A stretch of DNA of 64,000 nucleotides from Metopolophium dirhodum (GCF_019925205.1 NC_083562.1:13144001-13208000); one strand, 5' to 3'. Positions 18,837 through 33,850 are shown, counted from the first letter of the stretch. The notes: generated from the sequence alone by a model not told the origin. Numbers and translations are program-made.

Positions 18837-21529
18837 TAATCGGGCAAACACAATTTGTAATCATAATTATTTTCTGGGATAAAAATTATCGAGCAATGAT
18901 AGTTATACATAATATTATTTATTAAAAAAATTAAAATACTTATCATTAAAGGCGTTTTGTCGATGTAGCATTTTGAAAAATGTGTCCAGTGTTTCTATAG
19001 GTATCGTATATTTTATTTTATTTATTAAACGTTCCAAAAGACTTACGTACCCAAAACTTTTAACTAATGTTTTCCCGAGTTCTGAAATGTTAAAAACATC
19101 AGTGCAGATCAAAAATGCAATGTTATTTAATTTGTTGAAGTTCGTCTATTAGTTTGAAAAGTTCCAAAGGATATTTTTTCCCCAAATAATTTTAGTATGT
19201 ATAAGGGTAATTAATGAACTATGGTTCAGTGTTGTTGATTGATTTTGTTCGTTTCAAAATATCTCTCCCCCACATAAAAAAATATAATTACTCGCAAACA
19301 ATATTAATTTTATTATTTATGTTACACTTCTAAATTTTATATCCAATGTTTTTGGAGTGCGTGCGCGTTACATGAGTTCTATTAACAGAATAAGTCTTCT
19401 AAAATGTCAGGTTTGTTGTATTAGATCTGAACGGACATCTAAACTGTTTCGCGATCATAGACTGTCTAATAATATAATATATACCTACCTATAATAAGCC
19501 TCCGTGTCTCCCTCGAAGTCTTATACTTGACTAATAATTACGAAAATACTAACTAAGAAGGGAATACAACGTCACAAAAAAATCATATCTAGTACGTTAT
19601 ATTGTATTGACTTGTCACATGTAGACTACCTAATAACTATTAAAATTATTACTATCGAAATACTCATTGTGACTGTTATCTGTTATTTTTTATATGGCGT
19701 ACGAGGTTCATAGATAAATATAACAAAAAAATAATCCATAAGCGTTGTACTATGCACTGGCACTGGGGACTGACCGATCACAGGGATTCATTTTAGTAAT
19801 TAATATAGACAAATGTGTACATTTAAAATGTATGAAAAATGCATTAACAGTTTTAAAAATGCAAAAGTATAATTATTGGTAAATTCTTTGATATATGTAA
19901 TATGTAAAATTAATTTCGTGTTAGGAAAACAATGTCTTAGAGCGCTTAGACAAAAATTTGATTTGCTTTTAAACCCACGTCCCGACTATAATTTTTAATG
20001 TATGTATATAATTATACGAACAGTATGTACCTATTATACTATAGTGAATCTGTACCTTTGAATCCGAATGAATGGAAGATGTAAGATACAATATGGGTAC
20101 AAAGGTATCAAAATAACTGTGAAAATAACGTAGGCAGGTCAATCAAATTGTTTTCACAAAATATATTATATTAAAATAATAATTGGAAAGCAAAACATGT
20201 AGAGTATGTGTACGATAAACGCAGCAGTAATAATAATTAAAATCGATAAAATACGGAAAACCGTTTTATACTACTTTATAATATTATAAGACAAACGACA
20301 GCGCGCGTTATATTTTATTAATTATTAAAAACCATGATTTATGAGTCGTTTCGTGGTCCATCCATCGATTGTGATTTTTTTCCCAAAGAGTCAAAAATTT
20401 AATATCACAAATGGAAGTCAATTTCAGACCTCGGACGCGCGTGCGGATTTCCCGGTCGTTAATAATTTGGTTTCAGTCCCTCGTCACGACGCGTTATACT
20501 ATAATAAATATAGCGCCGTATACCATAAACTATAATATATATATACAGTTACTGTGTATCAATCATCGGACCTCGGAGTTTTCAATTTCGGATTAACGTT
20601 AATATCGGGGAAACGTGAAATGAACAGAAACCGAATTATACAGACACAAAAAAAAAAAAAAAAAAACACGATAACAATAATCGTGTACGCCACGCGGTCG
20701 TAACTGGATTTTAATGAAAACCCACCTGTCGTCGTCGGCCCGCCGCAGAACGATACCAAACCTTAATATGTAATATACGAGAAGTAACATAATATGTATA
20801 TATTTAAATTATTTTCGAGTTTACGGCATCGGTCAAACTCCATAAATACCATAATATTAGTGTGTACTTTTCCAACGGTTGTGGTTTACGCACACGTAAA
20901 ATCGTACCGCACCGGTCGAACGCGACCCAATATAAGTCTCGCGTTTGCGAGTTTCAATATATTCGGGATTTGCCCGCGTCCGTATAAGTCACACACCGGA
21001 GACGTGTCCCGACTTCTCTAATACACACACACACACATTATGTATTATATATAAATAAAACGGATATCTGTATAAATCCGTTGGCCGCATAAATACGACG
21101 ACTGCCGTATTACGTATTCAAGACCCGACGGAAAACTAGGATTTTCCCGTCTTACCGAGCACCACGATATTAGCGTGGTCGTAGTCCAAAACGATCTTAT
21201 ATAATCGCGTATCATTCGAAAACTTCGGTGGTCATCTATACAATACGGTCGTTCGCAGGTAGGTACGTTTGTGTTTCTGACGGCAACAACGCAAAATACG
21301 GACATTCGATTCCGCGGACTTCGTCGGACCTAGTGGGGCTATATTGGGATAGTGGTAGCGTATATTATCATACTTAGTTTTGTGAGCTAAATTTTTTACC
21401 CGAATCCATTCATCCGTCAACCACTTTGCGAAAAAATCTATTGCAAGCAATAAGTTTGGTTTACATAATATGCTCATGATGATATTATATCATGGACTAT
21501 AAGTCGCAAAGAGTATAATCATTTTTTTT
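18837..21529. other. Host flank, no gene recognised
   Basis: AT-rich DNA to about 20300, then a stretch (20300-21400) with more CG dinucleotides. Several short open frames lie there on both strands, but they overlap each other, lack recognisable domains and look like chance products of local base composition. A short CA run lies at 21023-21037. The CpG-richer part could be regulatory, but nothing specific supports that. Confidence 0.4.
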
Positions 21530-21790
21530 ATTTGGATTCTGAACGTAGAGGTGAATGTATTGATTTTACAATGACGTGTGTGTGGTTCTTTTTGTTTCTA
21601 TACACATGATAACAAGTAGAAAATGTATTAGATTTTAAACTATAAGGGTGGTTTCTGCTAGAAAATTGAATTTAGTTTGTACTATGAATGGGTCAAAATT
21701 GAAAAATCCCAGTATTTTTCAAAATAACCAAAAAAGACAATAAAAACAGATAATGGAGAAACGGGATGTTTTACGCAAAACCACTTTTTG
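21530..21790 (-). repeat. Fragment of dispersed repeat family R1 (minus copy)
   Basis: Starts with GATTCTGAACGTAGAGGTGAATGTATTGATTTTACAATGA (given here in parts: GATTCTGAACG, GTGAATGTATTGATTTTAC), the reverse complement of the conserved right end seen at 43.1 and 44.1 kb. It continues through ATCCCAGTA and AAACGGGATGTTTTACGC, which match the minus strand of the internal module there. It is truncated after about 260 bases. Confidence 0.6.
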
Positions 21791-22275
21791 ACTAAATGGA
21801 TTATATATAATCATAAGAATACGATTTTTTTTTGGTGAATTATTTTTAATTTTCAGTAATAGGAAAACTTTTTTTTGGACGCTTCCCGTAATAATCCAAC
21901 AGAAATAAAACACTCACTAAAAAATGCATTGAGATTTTAAGCATTCAGGCTAATATTATTTCAGGTATAATGTGTAATCAAAATTATTTTGGCAAAAAAT
22001 TGTTGTCAAAGTAAAACATAAATAAACAAATACTTAACAATTAAAGATTGTAAAAGTATTGAACATTTATTATTATTAAAAATGTATACTCAAGTTTTTC
22101 CAAACCACTGTGTGATTTGATTATATTCGCAGTAGTCGAATAATACGATAAAATAATCGATACCTACATTTAGGAGGTAATTGGTGTGTACTGATAAATC
22201 CAATTCTCTTTAGTTCTAAAATGTAATAACGAAAATAAACAAATATAAGGGTCGTGATCGGTAAGTTGCCGAGCA

Positions 22276-22320
22276 CAATAATAATAATAATAATAGTAAT
22301 AATAACAATAGTATTATTAT
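22276..22320. repeat. AAT microsatellite
   Basis: Interrupted run of AAT units (AATAATAATAATAATAATAG and similar). Confidence 0.8.
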
Positions 22321-25300
22321 ACATGACTAAACAAGCACTTTGGTATTTTAATATAATATACCTGGCTTGGTATAGTCATAATATTTTACAATTTTATATG
22401 TACTTACGGTAGTGGTATGCATTTATAAGCATACCTATGTCATTATATTGTAATTATAGTCTTTCATGCAAGTTCAAAAAAACGCATTTTAATTCTTTTT
22501 AAACCATCGTTATAATATAAAATGGGAAAAACATGGGTTGTTTTTACATAATATCATGTGCGTACGAGTATTACTTGTAATTATACGCTTATGTGAGATG
22601 TGGCTGTCTAGTACATAGTATTAGTATAACAATATAGTAGGTATGCTATTATTTTGTTGTTATTTTTTTTTACGATTAATACATTTTTTATTGTAATATC
22701 TGTTTAAAAATAAAGTATACATTTCTTAGCTGTTCCAAAAAATAGTGAATCATATTTATATTTATAAGCGGAAATTTGTCTGTAAAATCATTTTTTTTTT
22801 CTTTTTAGAGTTTACTACGGTAATGTATTTATATTATGCGTCAGTTGCTTGAGGCGACATAGTACTGTAACTCGAAATATTGTCGTAGTACGCATCGGTT
22901 TCGAGGGGCAACCCATAGGCACTGTAAAGAAAAATTTACGACGCAAAACCACGGTCATATTATAATCGGTTGCTAGAGGAAATCTAATAAGTAATAATAC
23001 CTATTGAAAAGAAAATTAGGTTAAAGAAAAACATTGTACCCAGCCTAAAAACAAATCAGTCTTAAAACTAGACCGTCAAGGGTAGCCGAATAAACAATTA
23101 GATTTTCACGGGATATGAAGTAAAAAATTTTTATTTTCACCATTTCATTATGAGTCATAATAATAAGAACAACAATAACGTCCATCAATAAATACAATTA
23201 GTATTTAAATCTCGTCACATCGGACAGATTTCCAACGTCGCGTTGGCCGTGAACAAAAGTTTGGACACTCCGAGGCTCCTTTCAATCCTCGAAAGACAAT
23301 TTATGGCATTTCTGCGAATTTTTTTTATCGTGTTTTGAAGTTTCAATAAAATTTAATCTTGTTACTCCACGCGAATTCGGGGTTTTCACTCGCACTTGAT
23401 GACTCGGATAAAAAGGAAAACTCGCAGGGTGAAAAAAAAAATCACCGCAAAACTATAAAACGTGATACGTAACCATATCGAAAAAGATTTTTCTGTGCGT
23501 GCATGCGCTATCCCGAGGGAATGCGAATAGGAGAAGGAGTCGACGTATGTCGGGTCACGTTTCAGACGATATAGTGCTATTGCGTAAGTCACGTGTTGTT
23601 TTTGAATCCAACTATGAAGTAATTAAATTATTCAGCGCCTTTGCGCCTTTCGAACGGAAAAGTGGAAAACGTCGTAAACTTTGGTTTCCGCGTGATTTAC
23701 CCGCGGCACATCGTTTAGAATAACATATGCATTTTGCAAATTCTCCCGGCGACAATCCCCCATTCGAGACAACCGGGTTTCACGTGTTTTGCATTTTTTG
23801 TCAAGCAATACTTATTCGAGTGTGCACAAAGTTTTTCAGTAGCTTCATAGAAATGTAAATAACATCATAAAGTTGTTTATCCGCAACATAATATTAAACA
23901 GTATTTTTATTTTTTTTTGTACTAGACTTGGTGTAAAAAATCATAATATATTTATATATATATTATATAGGTCAACATTACCTTAACATATTTTAGGAAC
24001 AGAAAAATTACATATTGATTGATAACAAACAGTTTTGTTTTTAAATCAGCATGATCGAACAATTTAAATTTTAGACATACAAAATAAGATATATTAAAAT
24101 GTGAGACTTAAATATTATAATTATAAAATTTAAGATCAATTCAAAGTGTGCAGGTAGATATAACACATTCTACTGAGTAATGTTGATAGTTGGATAGATT
24201 AAGAATAACCTCGTTGTGTTTGTCAGGTTTTAATTCGAAGGAAATCAAAGGAAGTAGATGTTCATATTTTTAACGTTCGCAAGGAATGAGTGGTAGCTGT
24301 AAGCTGGAGATAAGTATATTACGTAGAAATCAAGGGATCAAGAATTATATTAAAATAATTTAAGTATACACGAGGATTGAGGATAGATAACCAGAAATGA
24401 TGCCGATGGCTTAAATTAAAAATAACCATTAGGTAGTAAGCGTTGTAACTACTAACGTATTTTTCAATGCAGATTAGTAATTAATATTAATTTAATATAG
24501 ATTGGTGAAGCTTAGTGGTTGAAAAATTACTTATTTGGAATACCTTGGTATTGAGTTCAACAGCATTGTCCTCATCGGTCGCCAACGTGGTAAATCGGAC
24601 GGGTGAGCAGAAATATTTGGTTTTTTCTCCCTAATAAATTGGTGAATATGGAGATTATGGTAGTGAACGTTTTGATTTGGTGATTTGATGAGGCCATAAT
24701 ACTCGTAGCGAAAATAGGTATTTAGTACACTCAATGCATTCATAAAACAAATTACGTAAACGACAAACAGTGGTTACAGAACGATAATAATACTATTATT
24801 ATAAAACATAGTATTAGGTATTATAGTAGAATAATATACATTTTTAAGAGAGTATTTAATATTAAATATTTTTGTCATTCAAATTTCAAACGGACACAAA
24901 TATTAGTAAATGAATAATATCTAGGTAGTGGCAGAAAACCATGCACCCAATTATATTCATTTTACAAGAGTAATTGCCAATTCCGAAAACATGTGTGAAT
25001 AAAATAATTTTATTATCGATTTCAACGACATTAGTTCACGATTTTTACCGTCATTTTTGATATCACTGCAAAGATACGCCATAATAGTAAAATAATATTT
25101 CAATCACCAAAATAAAATACTAATATATTTCAATTCAAATACGACATCATCATTATGATTTTTGTCTGTGGAAAAAGTTTTGAAGTCCTCTTATCAGGTT
25201 TAATGGTAACTGGTAAGTGCAGATACATCGAATACTTCCTAGAACTGTAACCTTTTTAAACCTTTTAGTCCACAGGAAGGTCTATGGATAAATTATTTGT

Positions 25301-27642
25301 ACTCAGAGTAATGAATTGTACGATTTGACTGTCTTCCAATCGATAAAATTGAAAAATGAGCCAGACACGTCGTATTTTTTTTTTTAGTTTACGCAATATG
25401 ACGTGGAAAATACATAAGTAATATTTATTATGATGGCCTCGAATATTCTTTCTATTACGTTCTAAGACACGGAATATTTTGTATAGAACAATCCTCAACG
25501 CCCTTAGCTCTAAAGATTATTATTGCGTAAGTACATTATAATATGACTGTATAAGGTGATTTTATACAACAGACTATAGGCGAGTGCCTGAACACTCGTC
25601 TCTTTTCGTCAAACTTGGCCGGAAGTTAGCAGGTAGGTAGTGCATTGTTATATTTTGAAAACAACGTTTAATAAATGGCACTCAAAGTTCGACTTTGAGC
25701 CGTATATTATGTATATTATGCCGTAAAGCTCTGCTGCAGTGTCTCTGTTACGACAAAGCTCGCTGATGCTTTATCAACGTTATCCACAGTTGTGTTTCAT
25801 ATAATATAGGTCATTAGGCAGGTATTATTTTCAGATAATCATCTATGAACATCGAGCAGGTATATTGCAATTAATGCATATCATATTATATTATCCTGCA
25901 AACACTAAACGAAATTTAAACGGTTATTACGTATATCCGTGTTTCACCCACACCGTGTCAATTCCTCTGTACAGTATATTATGTGATTTGCATAATCATA
26001 ATTTACAGGTTTATTTTAATGTCGTTACTATAATATGCATAATATATAGCATATTATGCTAATATTTAGAATTATACTATTTTATAGGGAATTTCAAAAT
26101 TAATGTAGCTTTTTTTTTTATTTTAACTTTAGAAATTGCTTGAAACGTTTATGCACGCCGTATAATTTATTTAATCCTTTACTCCGACAGTGACATCTGA
26201 AAAGTTTTTTTAACGATATTAATATAACGTTTATTACATCAATGCCTTTCTGTGAATGTATATTTTTTTTTTTTTACCATGTCAGTTTTATACTGATATT
26301 TTAATCTTTTCACGACATCAAAACACGACGGTCACGACAAAAACTCATCACCCGTGAAGGTCTGTTTATATTTTATTGTTTTTTTGTCAACACAGGACAT
26401 AAAGGTATGATATATTATAACGGACGGGCTTATTGAGAGACGGTCAGAATGAAAAACCGCCTACAATAAAATTTGCCTCGTAAAGCCGACGTACGTCTAC
26501 CGCTGCAGGTGTCGGCTATAGTTATATATAGGTACACCATTACACCTACGCGATCATCATCGTCGGGTTATAAACTGCTTAGCTATACATATACGGTAGA
26601 CCCTTTAAAATGACCATCAACCGGCACACCATATCATCGTTAACGAAAAAAATGAAAAGAAAAGAAAATTTACGTCAATCGCGAACATCGGTTGTCAAGT
26701 ATTGAAAACGAAAATATGTTGTGCCAACACTGCTGTTAAAATCTGGAAATACGTAGCTCGGTATATTAATAACTAGAACATAAATTAAATACTCAAAAAA
26801 GTACAAAATATGCCTTTAAAAAAAATACCACACTGAGTGTTATAGGTATGTTAAAACAATTTTAAAAATGTCTTACAATTAAATTGATGAAAATGTTTAT
26901 TTACATCCATAATTTATCGTAAAGGTAATATTATGTCTCTGAATAGTAATTTAAAACGATACATTTTCTGGTTTTTAATCAAAAGGCTCGAGAGTCGAGA
27001 CTAAGACGTAATTAACATGATGGTTGTGTATCTATTCGTATGTTTACAACATAACATAATACTGATCTGCACGTGGCCACCTTTTGAAGTATCATCGTCT
27101 AACTCCGAAATATGTAATATATTATAGCTATGAAAAATTACCTTAAAAGCAAAAATGCCCGGAAAATCCCAAATAAAATCGTTGAAAGTTATATAATATT
27201 AATTTTTTTAATTTGTTAAATGAATTGTTTAATATGTTGAAAACGAATTTTACGCTCGAAAATCAGTGGTTTAGAGCACTCGAAAAAAATGAAATCCGCG
27301 TGCTAATAATAACTACATATGAGTGTTAAAACGTATAGACACGTCATAATAATATTATGTATATCATATACCGAGGCCCCGGAATCCTTCTCGTCTGAAT
27401 ATTATGACTCCTGTCGTCGACACGTGCGTGTGTGGTATTCGAGCGGTGTACCCTTTGCAGTGAAAATATTAAAAACTTTAAACGCCAACGCGAGAAAAAA
27501 AATTATATATATCGACGGAATCTGACGTACAGCTGCGGTCGAATACGACGTGAAAAAGCTGTAAAGCATTACGTTGTATAGATATGTTGTGTGTATCGAG
27601 AGAGTGTTCTCCTCCGTGTTTCGCGTGCGGCATAGCTCATAA

Positions 27643-27672
27643 TATTATTATTATCAATGATAATAATAATAA
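27643..27672. repeat. ATT/AAT hairpin repeat
   Basis: ATTATTATTATCA is followed after one base by its reverse complement TGATAATAATAAT, giving a tight hairpin in a microsatellite context. Confidence 0.6.
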
Positions 27673-27805
27673 TAATATAATATACGTGCTATTTGGCGTT
27701 TGTTTTTGCCCTCTGGTATCGTCTAAAAATATTCATCGATCTAATCATCACAACGGTGCGCGCGCTAGTTTGGTACTTGATACATATTTTAAATATTATA
27801 CTCAT

Positions 27806-27823
27806 ATGTATGTATGCATGTGT

Positions 27824-27882
<59 letters not shown>
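27806..27882. repeat. TG dinucleotide microsatellite
   Basis: Mixed TATG start followed by an uninterrupted TG run of about 25 units. It creates artefactual Cys-Val or Thr-His open frames on both strands. Confidence 0.95.
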
Positions 27883-27883
<1 letters not shown>

Positions 27884-30800
27884 TTGTACACTTTGCGTGG
27901 ATATAGAGTAATCGTTTCAGTTTTGAACGTGACACAGTAGTGCGAAGACTGCAGTGCTGGACGCGCATATAAGACTCAACGTCACACAACATTACGACGT
28001 TCTGATGACAATCAGAATAAAAAATACTGATAAATTATATATCATATAAAAAGCCGTTATTAATTATACGTTCGTGGAAATAAAAAAAAATCGTTTACGC
28101 GTGTGGTTTTTCGTTGTAGGTGCTCGAAACATTTCATACTGTTATAGAAAATATTATAATATGACATAAACACCGATCAGAAGTTACGTCCCGTCGCGTG
28201 CCAAACCACGGATCGGGATCACAGACCAGATACGACCACACGCGTATGTATATGTGTCATCGTTGTATGCTTGAGTGTTTATGATGGGTCGGAGGAGAGG
28301 GCCACGAGTCGGTTAGTCTTCACGTGAAGAATTTATACGTGATAATCACGTCTGAACCAATTATTATTGCGGAGAGAAAATCGTTTTTAATTCAATTAGG
28401 TGTTATAATGTATTATAATCAATTATTAAATGATTATTTTTTTTTCATAGTTAATAATAATTTTCCTATCAAATATTACTGTTGCGCAGTGTTATCGCTT
28501 TTGTACCTACTGCAGTATAACACAAACTCTTAATATTATTGTTGTACCATAGTTTTATAAAAAAAAAACCACGCACATAATATTTCGATTCTCGGTCGTG
28601 TATACTCAATCAAAGTATATAATATTGTATCTAATGAGTATTATATTTATTTGAAGGTGTTTTACCTGCATATTTGTCTTAAGATTACGTTAATAAACAA
28701 AAATCAATTTAAGCTAAACTTACTAACCAATTAAACAGTAATTTATGTAAGAAAACAATATCCAGACGTGAATGGATAATCATTATTAGTGGTTAATTGC
28801 TCCTGACTTAATTTGACATAGCGAGAACAAACAAATCGTACTTAAATATATTTGAAAATTCTCAACCACTTGTACGTCAGTATAGGCGTAGTTGATCTAA
28901 AGAGAAGTTTTGACTAAATACTGAAAGCTAAATTATTCTCCTAAACTCCAATAGGTGTGTTGTGCTAACGAGAGTTAGATAATAATCTCATATCACTTTT
29001 CCACGATTTCCGTCAGTTGTTATATTTAAGATAAAATAATTGTTATTTAATCCATGTTACGTTAAATTAATCGTTTTCAATCAACTCTCAATGAAATCCC
29101 TGGCAAATTGCAACATTTGTTCACTATTTTATTTTACATATTTTATTTTTTTTTCGTTTAACAGAATATTATAAATTCCGACCCACTGCTCATTAATCAT
29201 CTATTGAAGTATTACAATTGTTTTATAATTAATCAACTACTTTATCGATGTGCATTACAGTATCTATATACAGTTAAGCCAGATAATATGTATTATAATG
29301 AACCTCGATCATTCAAATTCGTATTCATTTCATTAACGTACATTAGCTCAAGTAATTCGACGTTATATAATCTCGACTAAATGATGAAAAAATAAGTTAT
29401 GCACAGATATTATAACATTATAATAAATATATATATACACATCAAGTGCCTACTGTTTGACGTTGATAAAAATACTGAATATAATAAACTACTAAGACAT
29501 ATACAATATATACTAACCATTTTTGGTTTTAAAAACTATATCCTGTCACATTTTTGAAATTACGATTAAAATATTCCATACATTATTATTAATGCTAAAC
29601 TAACAGTAAAAATCTACAAAGTTTACCATTTACATGTAACATATATTTTATATTGCGACAGGGCACGTGGTAAAGTATATAAATTAAAAATTACGATGTC
29701 ACCGCTAGTAAGTTAAATTTATGCGCGCGTGTAAGTATATTTAATGCGCATATCGAACATGCCTTAAACTAAAATTTTAGTTCGTATACCACGTGGCTAC
29801 AGCCCTAAGTTTAAAGTGTCTCGAACAATATGTAGTTTTCATAGTGCGGACATTGTACGTGATAAAAAAAAATATTTCATCGATTATACATGATAAGTAG
29901 GTACTTTTGACATAAGCATCGAGTATTATAGGCGTTGCCAATGGAGTGGAAAATCCTGTTCGAATCGTCGTAAAAGGTTTCGCGCAGTGATAGTGATGGA
30001 ACAACTACGGAGTATATTATAAATCATAATATTACTATAGGTACGTCATATACAACGTATACGGTTTATGAAATGTTATAATTAATTTATCACTTTGAAC
30101 TTTGAAGCGATATAGTTGCACGACTTCACAAACGATAGAGTTTTCGTTTTGTGGATAGCGGAGCAAGCTGAATTTCTATCTGCCGAGAGTGTTTTTAATT
30201 CCATCCCATACCGACTGCAGTTGTTATTAACTTTAAGCGTCTATTACAGAAGTCCTTCTGTATAATAGCATATATAGAGTTAAATATTGTGCGATAACTC
30301 GAGATGGTATAGCTGTTATAATTTCATTCAAGCTAATTAAATTATGTGATGATCGCCGTGTTTATTTAATTAAAACGATTTGCGTTATACAGTTTTATGT
30401 TCACAGTTTATAGTGATTCGGCAGTACCCTTAGTTGTTTTGTGTTAACAATGACCTGCTTGGTTATTATTATTATTAATCCAAACGAACATCTTAGACAA
30501 AATATATATTTAAAATATTCATAGAGTTGTCTTTTCTATACCGGTTTCGGTTCGACTATATTAATTATACCCGTTTAGATACCTATCACATTATGACACT
30601 GATTCGGCATTAAATGTTTTACTCGTTACTAAACTGCCACTTCCAAATCATTATGTATCCGGAATTGAAGACGAATGGACAATTATTATTATTTATAATA
30701 TCTTAGGAATAAATCGCATAGGTAACATTGACGATTTATAATTTTTAACGTAGATACGTTTTTGGGCTGGGCAAAACAGATTTTCGCGAGGCCGATTTTC

Positions 30801-31431
30801 GTAACGCTTTGTATATTTCCATAGAAATGTAAATCAACAATATGAAAGCAACAAAAAATAATTAATTAAAATCCTAACAAAATGGAGCATACTCTAGTAT
30901 TTTCCACCGTATACTAATACTATACCGAAAAACGAATCTATGATTCATCAATTTTCCTTGCACACGAAAATATCTAGTAGTATTACTAACTTATAACATC
31001 ATACTAGTACAATAGTCTATACTTATATTATACTAACGACATTTCGTTTTCTATAACTCGTCTTTGCTTTTTATGGAATAAAATAATATATTGTATAACG
31101 TTTTGTGTGTATACGGGCAAATTATATTACTGTTATGATAAGAATGAACGCATATAATATAAATAAATTGTAATAATATCTTCTCGTCGAAAGACGAATG
31201 AAACGAATATCAGTTATCAGCAAAGCAGGATCAGCCATTTCCCGTAATACTTTTTTTTTACGGAAAGACGTTAAACGAAACATGCGTAATAAAACCATAA
31301 AAACTGCCATTGACTGTGCCAATTCTGCGTCACTGTATACTGTTACTGCAATCCGCAGGTGCGTGCGTGCGGCTCAGACCTAATAATAATATGTAAAGCT
31401 CATTAGAGGCCACTAAGACGCGTAATTGTTT

Positions 31432-31433
31432 AA

Positions 31434-31463
<30 letters not shown>
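31432..31463. repeat. ATT microsatellite
   Basis: About ten ATT units in a row. Confidence 0.9.
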
Positions 31464-31464
<1 letters not shown>

Positions 31465-32777
31465 CAAACGTATTTGGGTCTTTAGCCACTATATCGGGAC
31501 GTAACTGCATTATGGACCAAGCGTATAATGATTTCGATACATCTAATAGGACTACTTTGTATACATTTTTTTCGTTTTTAAAAATTGTCTTACAGTTTAT
31601 TTTCTATTTACTACAGCAAATTATCTTATATGAACCTCATACTACGTATTGATTTGGTGTCTACACCACCATAGGTATACCTATAGGAATTGCAGTTATA
31701 AACACTTCCCGAATGAAACTAGGTAACCGCAGTGGAACAATAATGAAGGTTAGAACTGCGTAGACCGAAACGCGTACAATGTTTATTTTACAATAATAAT
31801 CGTTAATATTTTAACACTTTTAAAATCAATTGCACCAAATCATAAATATAATTATACATTAAAATATTAAAATATCGTTTAATTGGATCTGATTCAAACG
31901 TTAACAAATCGTTTTACAGGCAATTAGAACTGTGCCGTTCACCACTCTAGATCTATTTCTGAGTTTCACGAAAAAAAAATAGTAATTTATTTTTTATTAT
32001 TCTTGCGGAAGACGGCCAGAAGGGGACCCTCTTGATCGCCATCGACCGTGAACGAATATGTACAAAAATAAATCAGACACCCGCCAATTCATTACAGGCA
32101 CACGAGTGTCTACTCACCAAAATATCAGTCAGTGCCCCGAGGTCGTTGTCGTTTATGTGCATTCGGATCCATATTTTGACATAATAATGTCAAGAGTTTT
32201 GTATACACCGGAAATCCAAAAATTCGTATCCGACATCCGCTCTTGGAATAGGAATAAACACGGTAAAGTAATTTTGTAGCTCTTATTATTCGCCAATGTA
32301 GGCGAATCACCTACGATGATTTAATGTAATTAAAAAAAAACAAAATTAAATGTACGACCACAACTAGGATTTCAATTAATAGATTTTTATTTGATACATC
32401 GCTTACCAATAAATGACTATACGCTTACGTAAGTCTTAAATAATATTATATAATATTTTAATGATACGTCAGAGTACGTTTCATATTATGTTTTGTTGTA
32501 AATACTACGAATCTATATTACATGGAAAATGGAAATATAAATTAAAACAATAGTAATTCATACATAACATTTATGAAATGTTATTTATTTATATTTCATT
32601 ATGTATTCATCTAATGGGTTTTAATAATAGTATTTTAAACATATTATTAAAACAATAAAATTAGTTGCATAAATAATAATTACAGGGTGAAACTCTTAAT
32701 ATTATAATTTATCGTTTAGTTACTGATCTGTAAATAAGCGAATTAGTGCTTACGATAACGTTTGTAATATTTTTGGG

Positions 32778-33220
32778 ATCATTACGAAATTGGATTTAGA
32801 ATTATTATCTGAAACTTCTGCTGAAACTTTCATCAATAGATTTAAAGATAATATTGAATCCTTGAAGAAACTATAATATAAAGCTGGAGATTATGCATTT
32901 TTCAAGTTATGGAATGAAAATAAATTTACCATCCAATTCCTCTCAAAATATTTTGTTATATATATACAATATACATTAAAATAATTTGAAAGAAGTTTTT
33001 CCAAATATGCTCTTTTCTTTACGACTTCAATAAACCTTGCCAATTTAAAATTGTGAAGTGAAAAGTGAAAATTTAAAATTGGAATTGATTGAAAACGTTG
33101 ATGAATGTGTCTTTACCAAGAAAAATTAAATTCACTTATTTGTCTTTCCGTGGAGAGGACTTAACAAACAGGAATTTTCATATTTAATTCAGAAGTTAAG
33201 TGACATAAAGGCTTAGAAAA
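32778..33220 (+). pseudogene. hAT-type (ZMYM1/DUF4371-like) transposase C-terminal fossil
   Basis: The frame at 32778-32873 reads LLSETSAETFINRF and NIESLKKL before a stop. Past further stops, a frame from about 32987 reads KEVFPNMLFSLRLQ, stop, TLPI, stop, NCEVKSENLKLELIEN. In hAT transposases of the ZMYM1-like group the C-terminal dimerisation region runs FPN....LR.LLTLP...AS.ERSFSKLKLIK. The fossil matches FPN, LR, TLP, KL and LI at the same spacing without gaps. Two in-frame stops and the loss of the ERSFSK core show it is dead. It is too degraded for certainty; a profile search would settle it. Confidence 0.45.
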
Positions 33221-33254
33221 AAACATTTGTTTAAATTAAAAAATGTATATTTTA

Positions 33255-33850
33255 TCTTCCGAGTAGAGTATTGATTTTACAATGATGTGTGTTTTTGTTT
33301 GACGATATATTATAGAAAAAATGCTTTGATTTTCAACTTCAGCATTAATTTTGGTAAGAATGTGAATCTATTCGGTAATTTTAACACAAAACTAGTTTTC
33401 GAAAAAATCCATTTTCTTATTTTGTTGTAATTCAAAAACAAATAACCGTACTTACTTGAAATAATTGTTATTAAGTGTTATCATATTATAATATTATATT
33501 GTTTATCGCATAATATTAGCAGTTTCTATATAAATTGTATAATTTTAAAAATATTTTGATTATTTTTAGCTATTTATAGACATTTGACATTTTCGATTTA
33601 TTTTAGGTTTTTTATTTATATACATATATATTATATATGTATATATTGGTATCGATGGTCAGTCTGAAAATATGTTCTTCATAAGTTGCTATTGCTTATA
33701 GATTTTCAAAAATATAAGAGATAGAATCGAATTTTTTCTAAGCATTTGAAGTTCAAATTTCAACCAAATTAGATATTTAAACGAAGAATAACGATTTTGG
33801 TAATTTTGTTGTAATTTAAAAGTATTTTTGAAACTCTTATGTGTATTATT
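33255..33850 (-). repeat. Dispersed repeat family R1, diverged minus copy
   Basis: Begins with TATTGATTTTACAATGATGTGTG (in parts: GTATTGATTTTACAATG), the reverse complement of the conserved right end. It then follows the family on the minus strand: the CAAAAACAAATAACCGTAC block, AATATTTTGATTATTTTTAG, and AAGCATTTGAAGTTCAAATTTC. Strong divergence marks an old copy. Confidence 0.5.

Larger units (their letters stand above)
21791..32777. other. Long AT-rich region without recognised genes
   Basis: About 11 kb with no open frame that has recognisable protein features. It holds microsatellites (listed separately), scattered CpG-richer patches (23200-23760, 26440-26600, 27370-27500, 28190-28330) and short chance frames. 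Small unrecognised exons of a host gene cannot be excluded. Confidence 0.4.

Noticed and set aside
24531..24743. Minus-strand 70-codon frame (MNALSVLNTYFRYEYYGL...) as a gene
   Set aside because: No family recognised, no promoter or splice context, and the composition is ordinary for chance frames in this region.
27584..27992. Open frames across the TG microsatellite
   Set aside because: Cys-Val and Thr-His repeats come from the dinucleotide run; flanks have no coding character.
31198..31383. Histone H4-like fragment (KRIS ... TVTAI) on the plus strand
   Set aside because: Only two short words match, their spacing differs by about ten residues, and nothing between them agrees.
32125..32310. 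Minus-strand exon ending in a GGTGAGT donor near 32113
   Set aside because: The frame stops before the donor and the residues match no family; likely chance.
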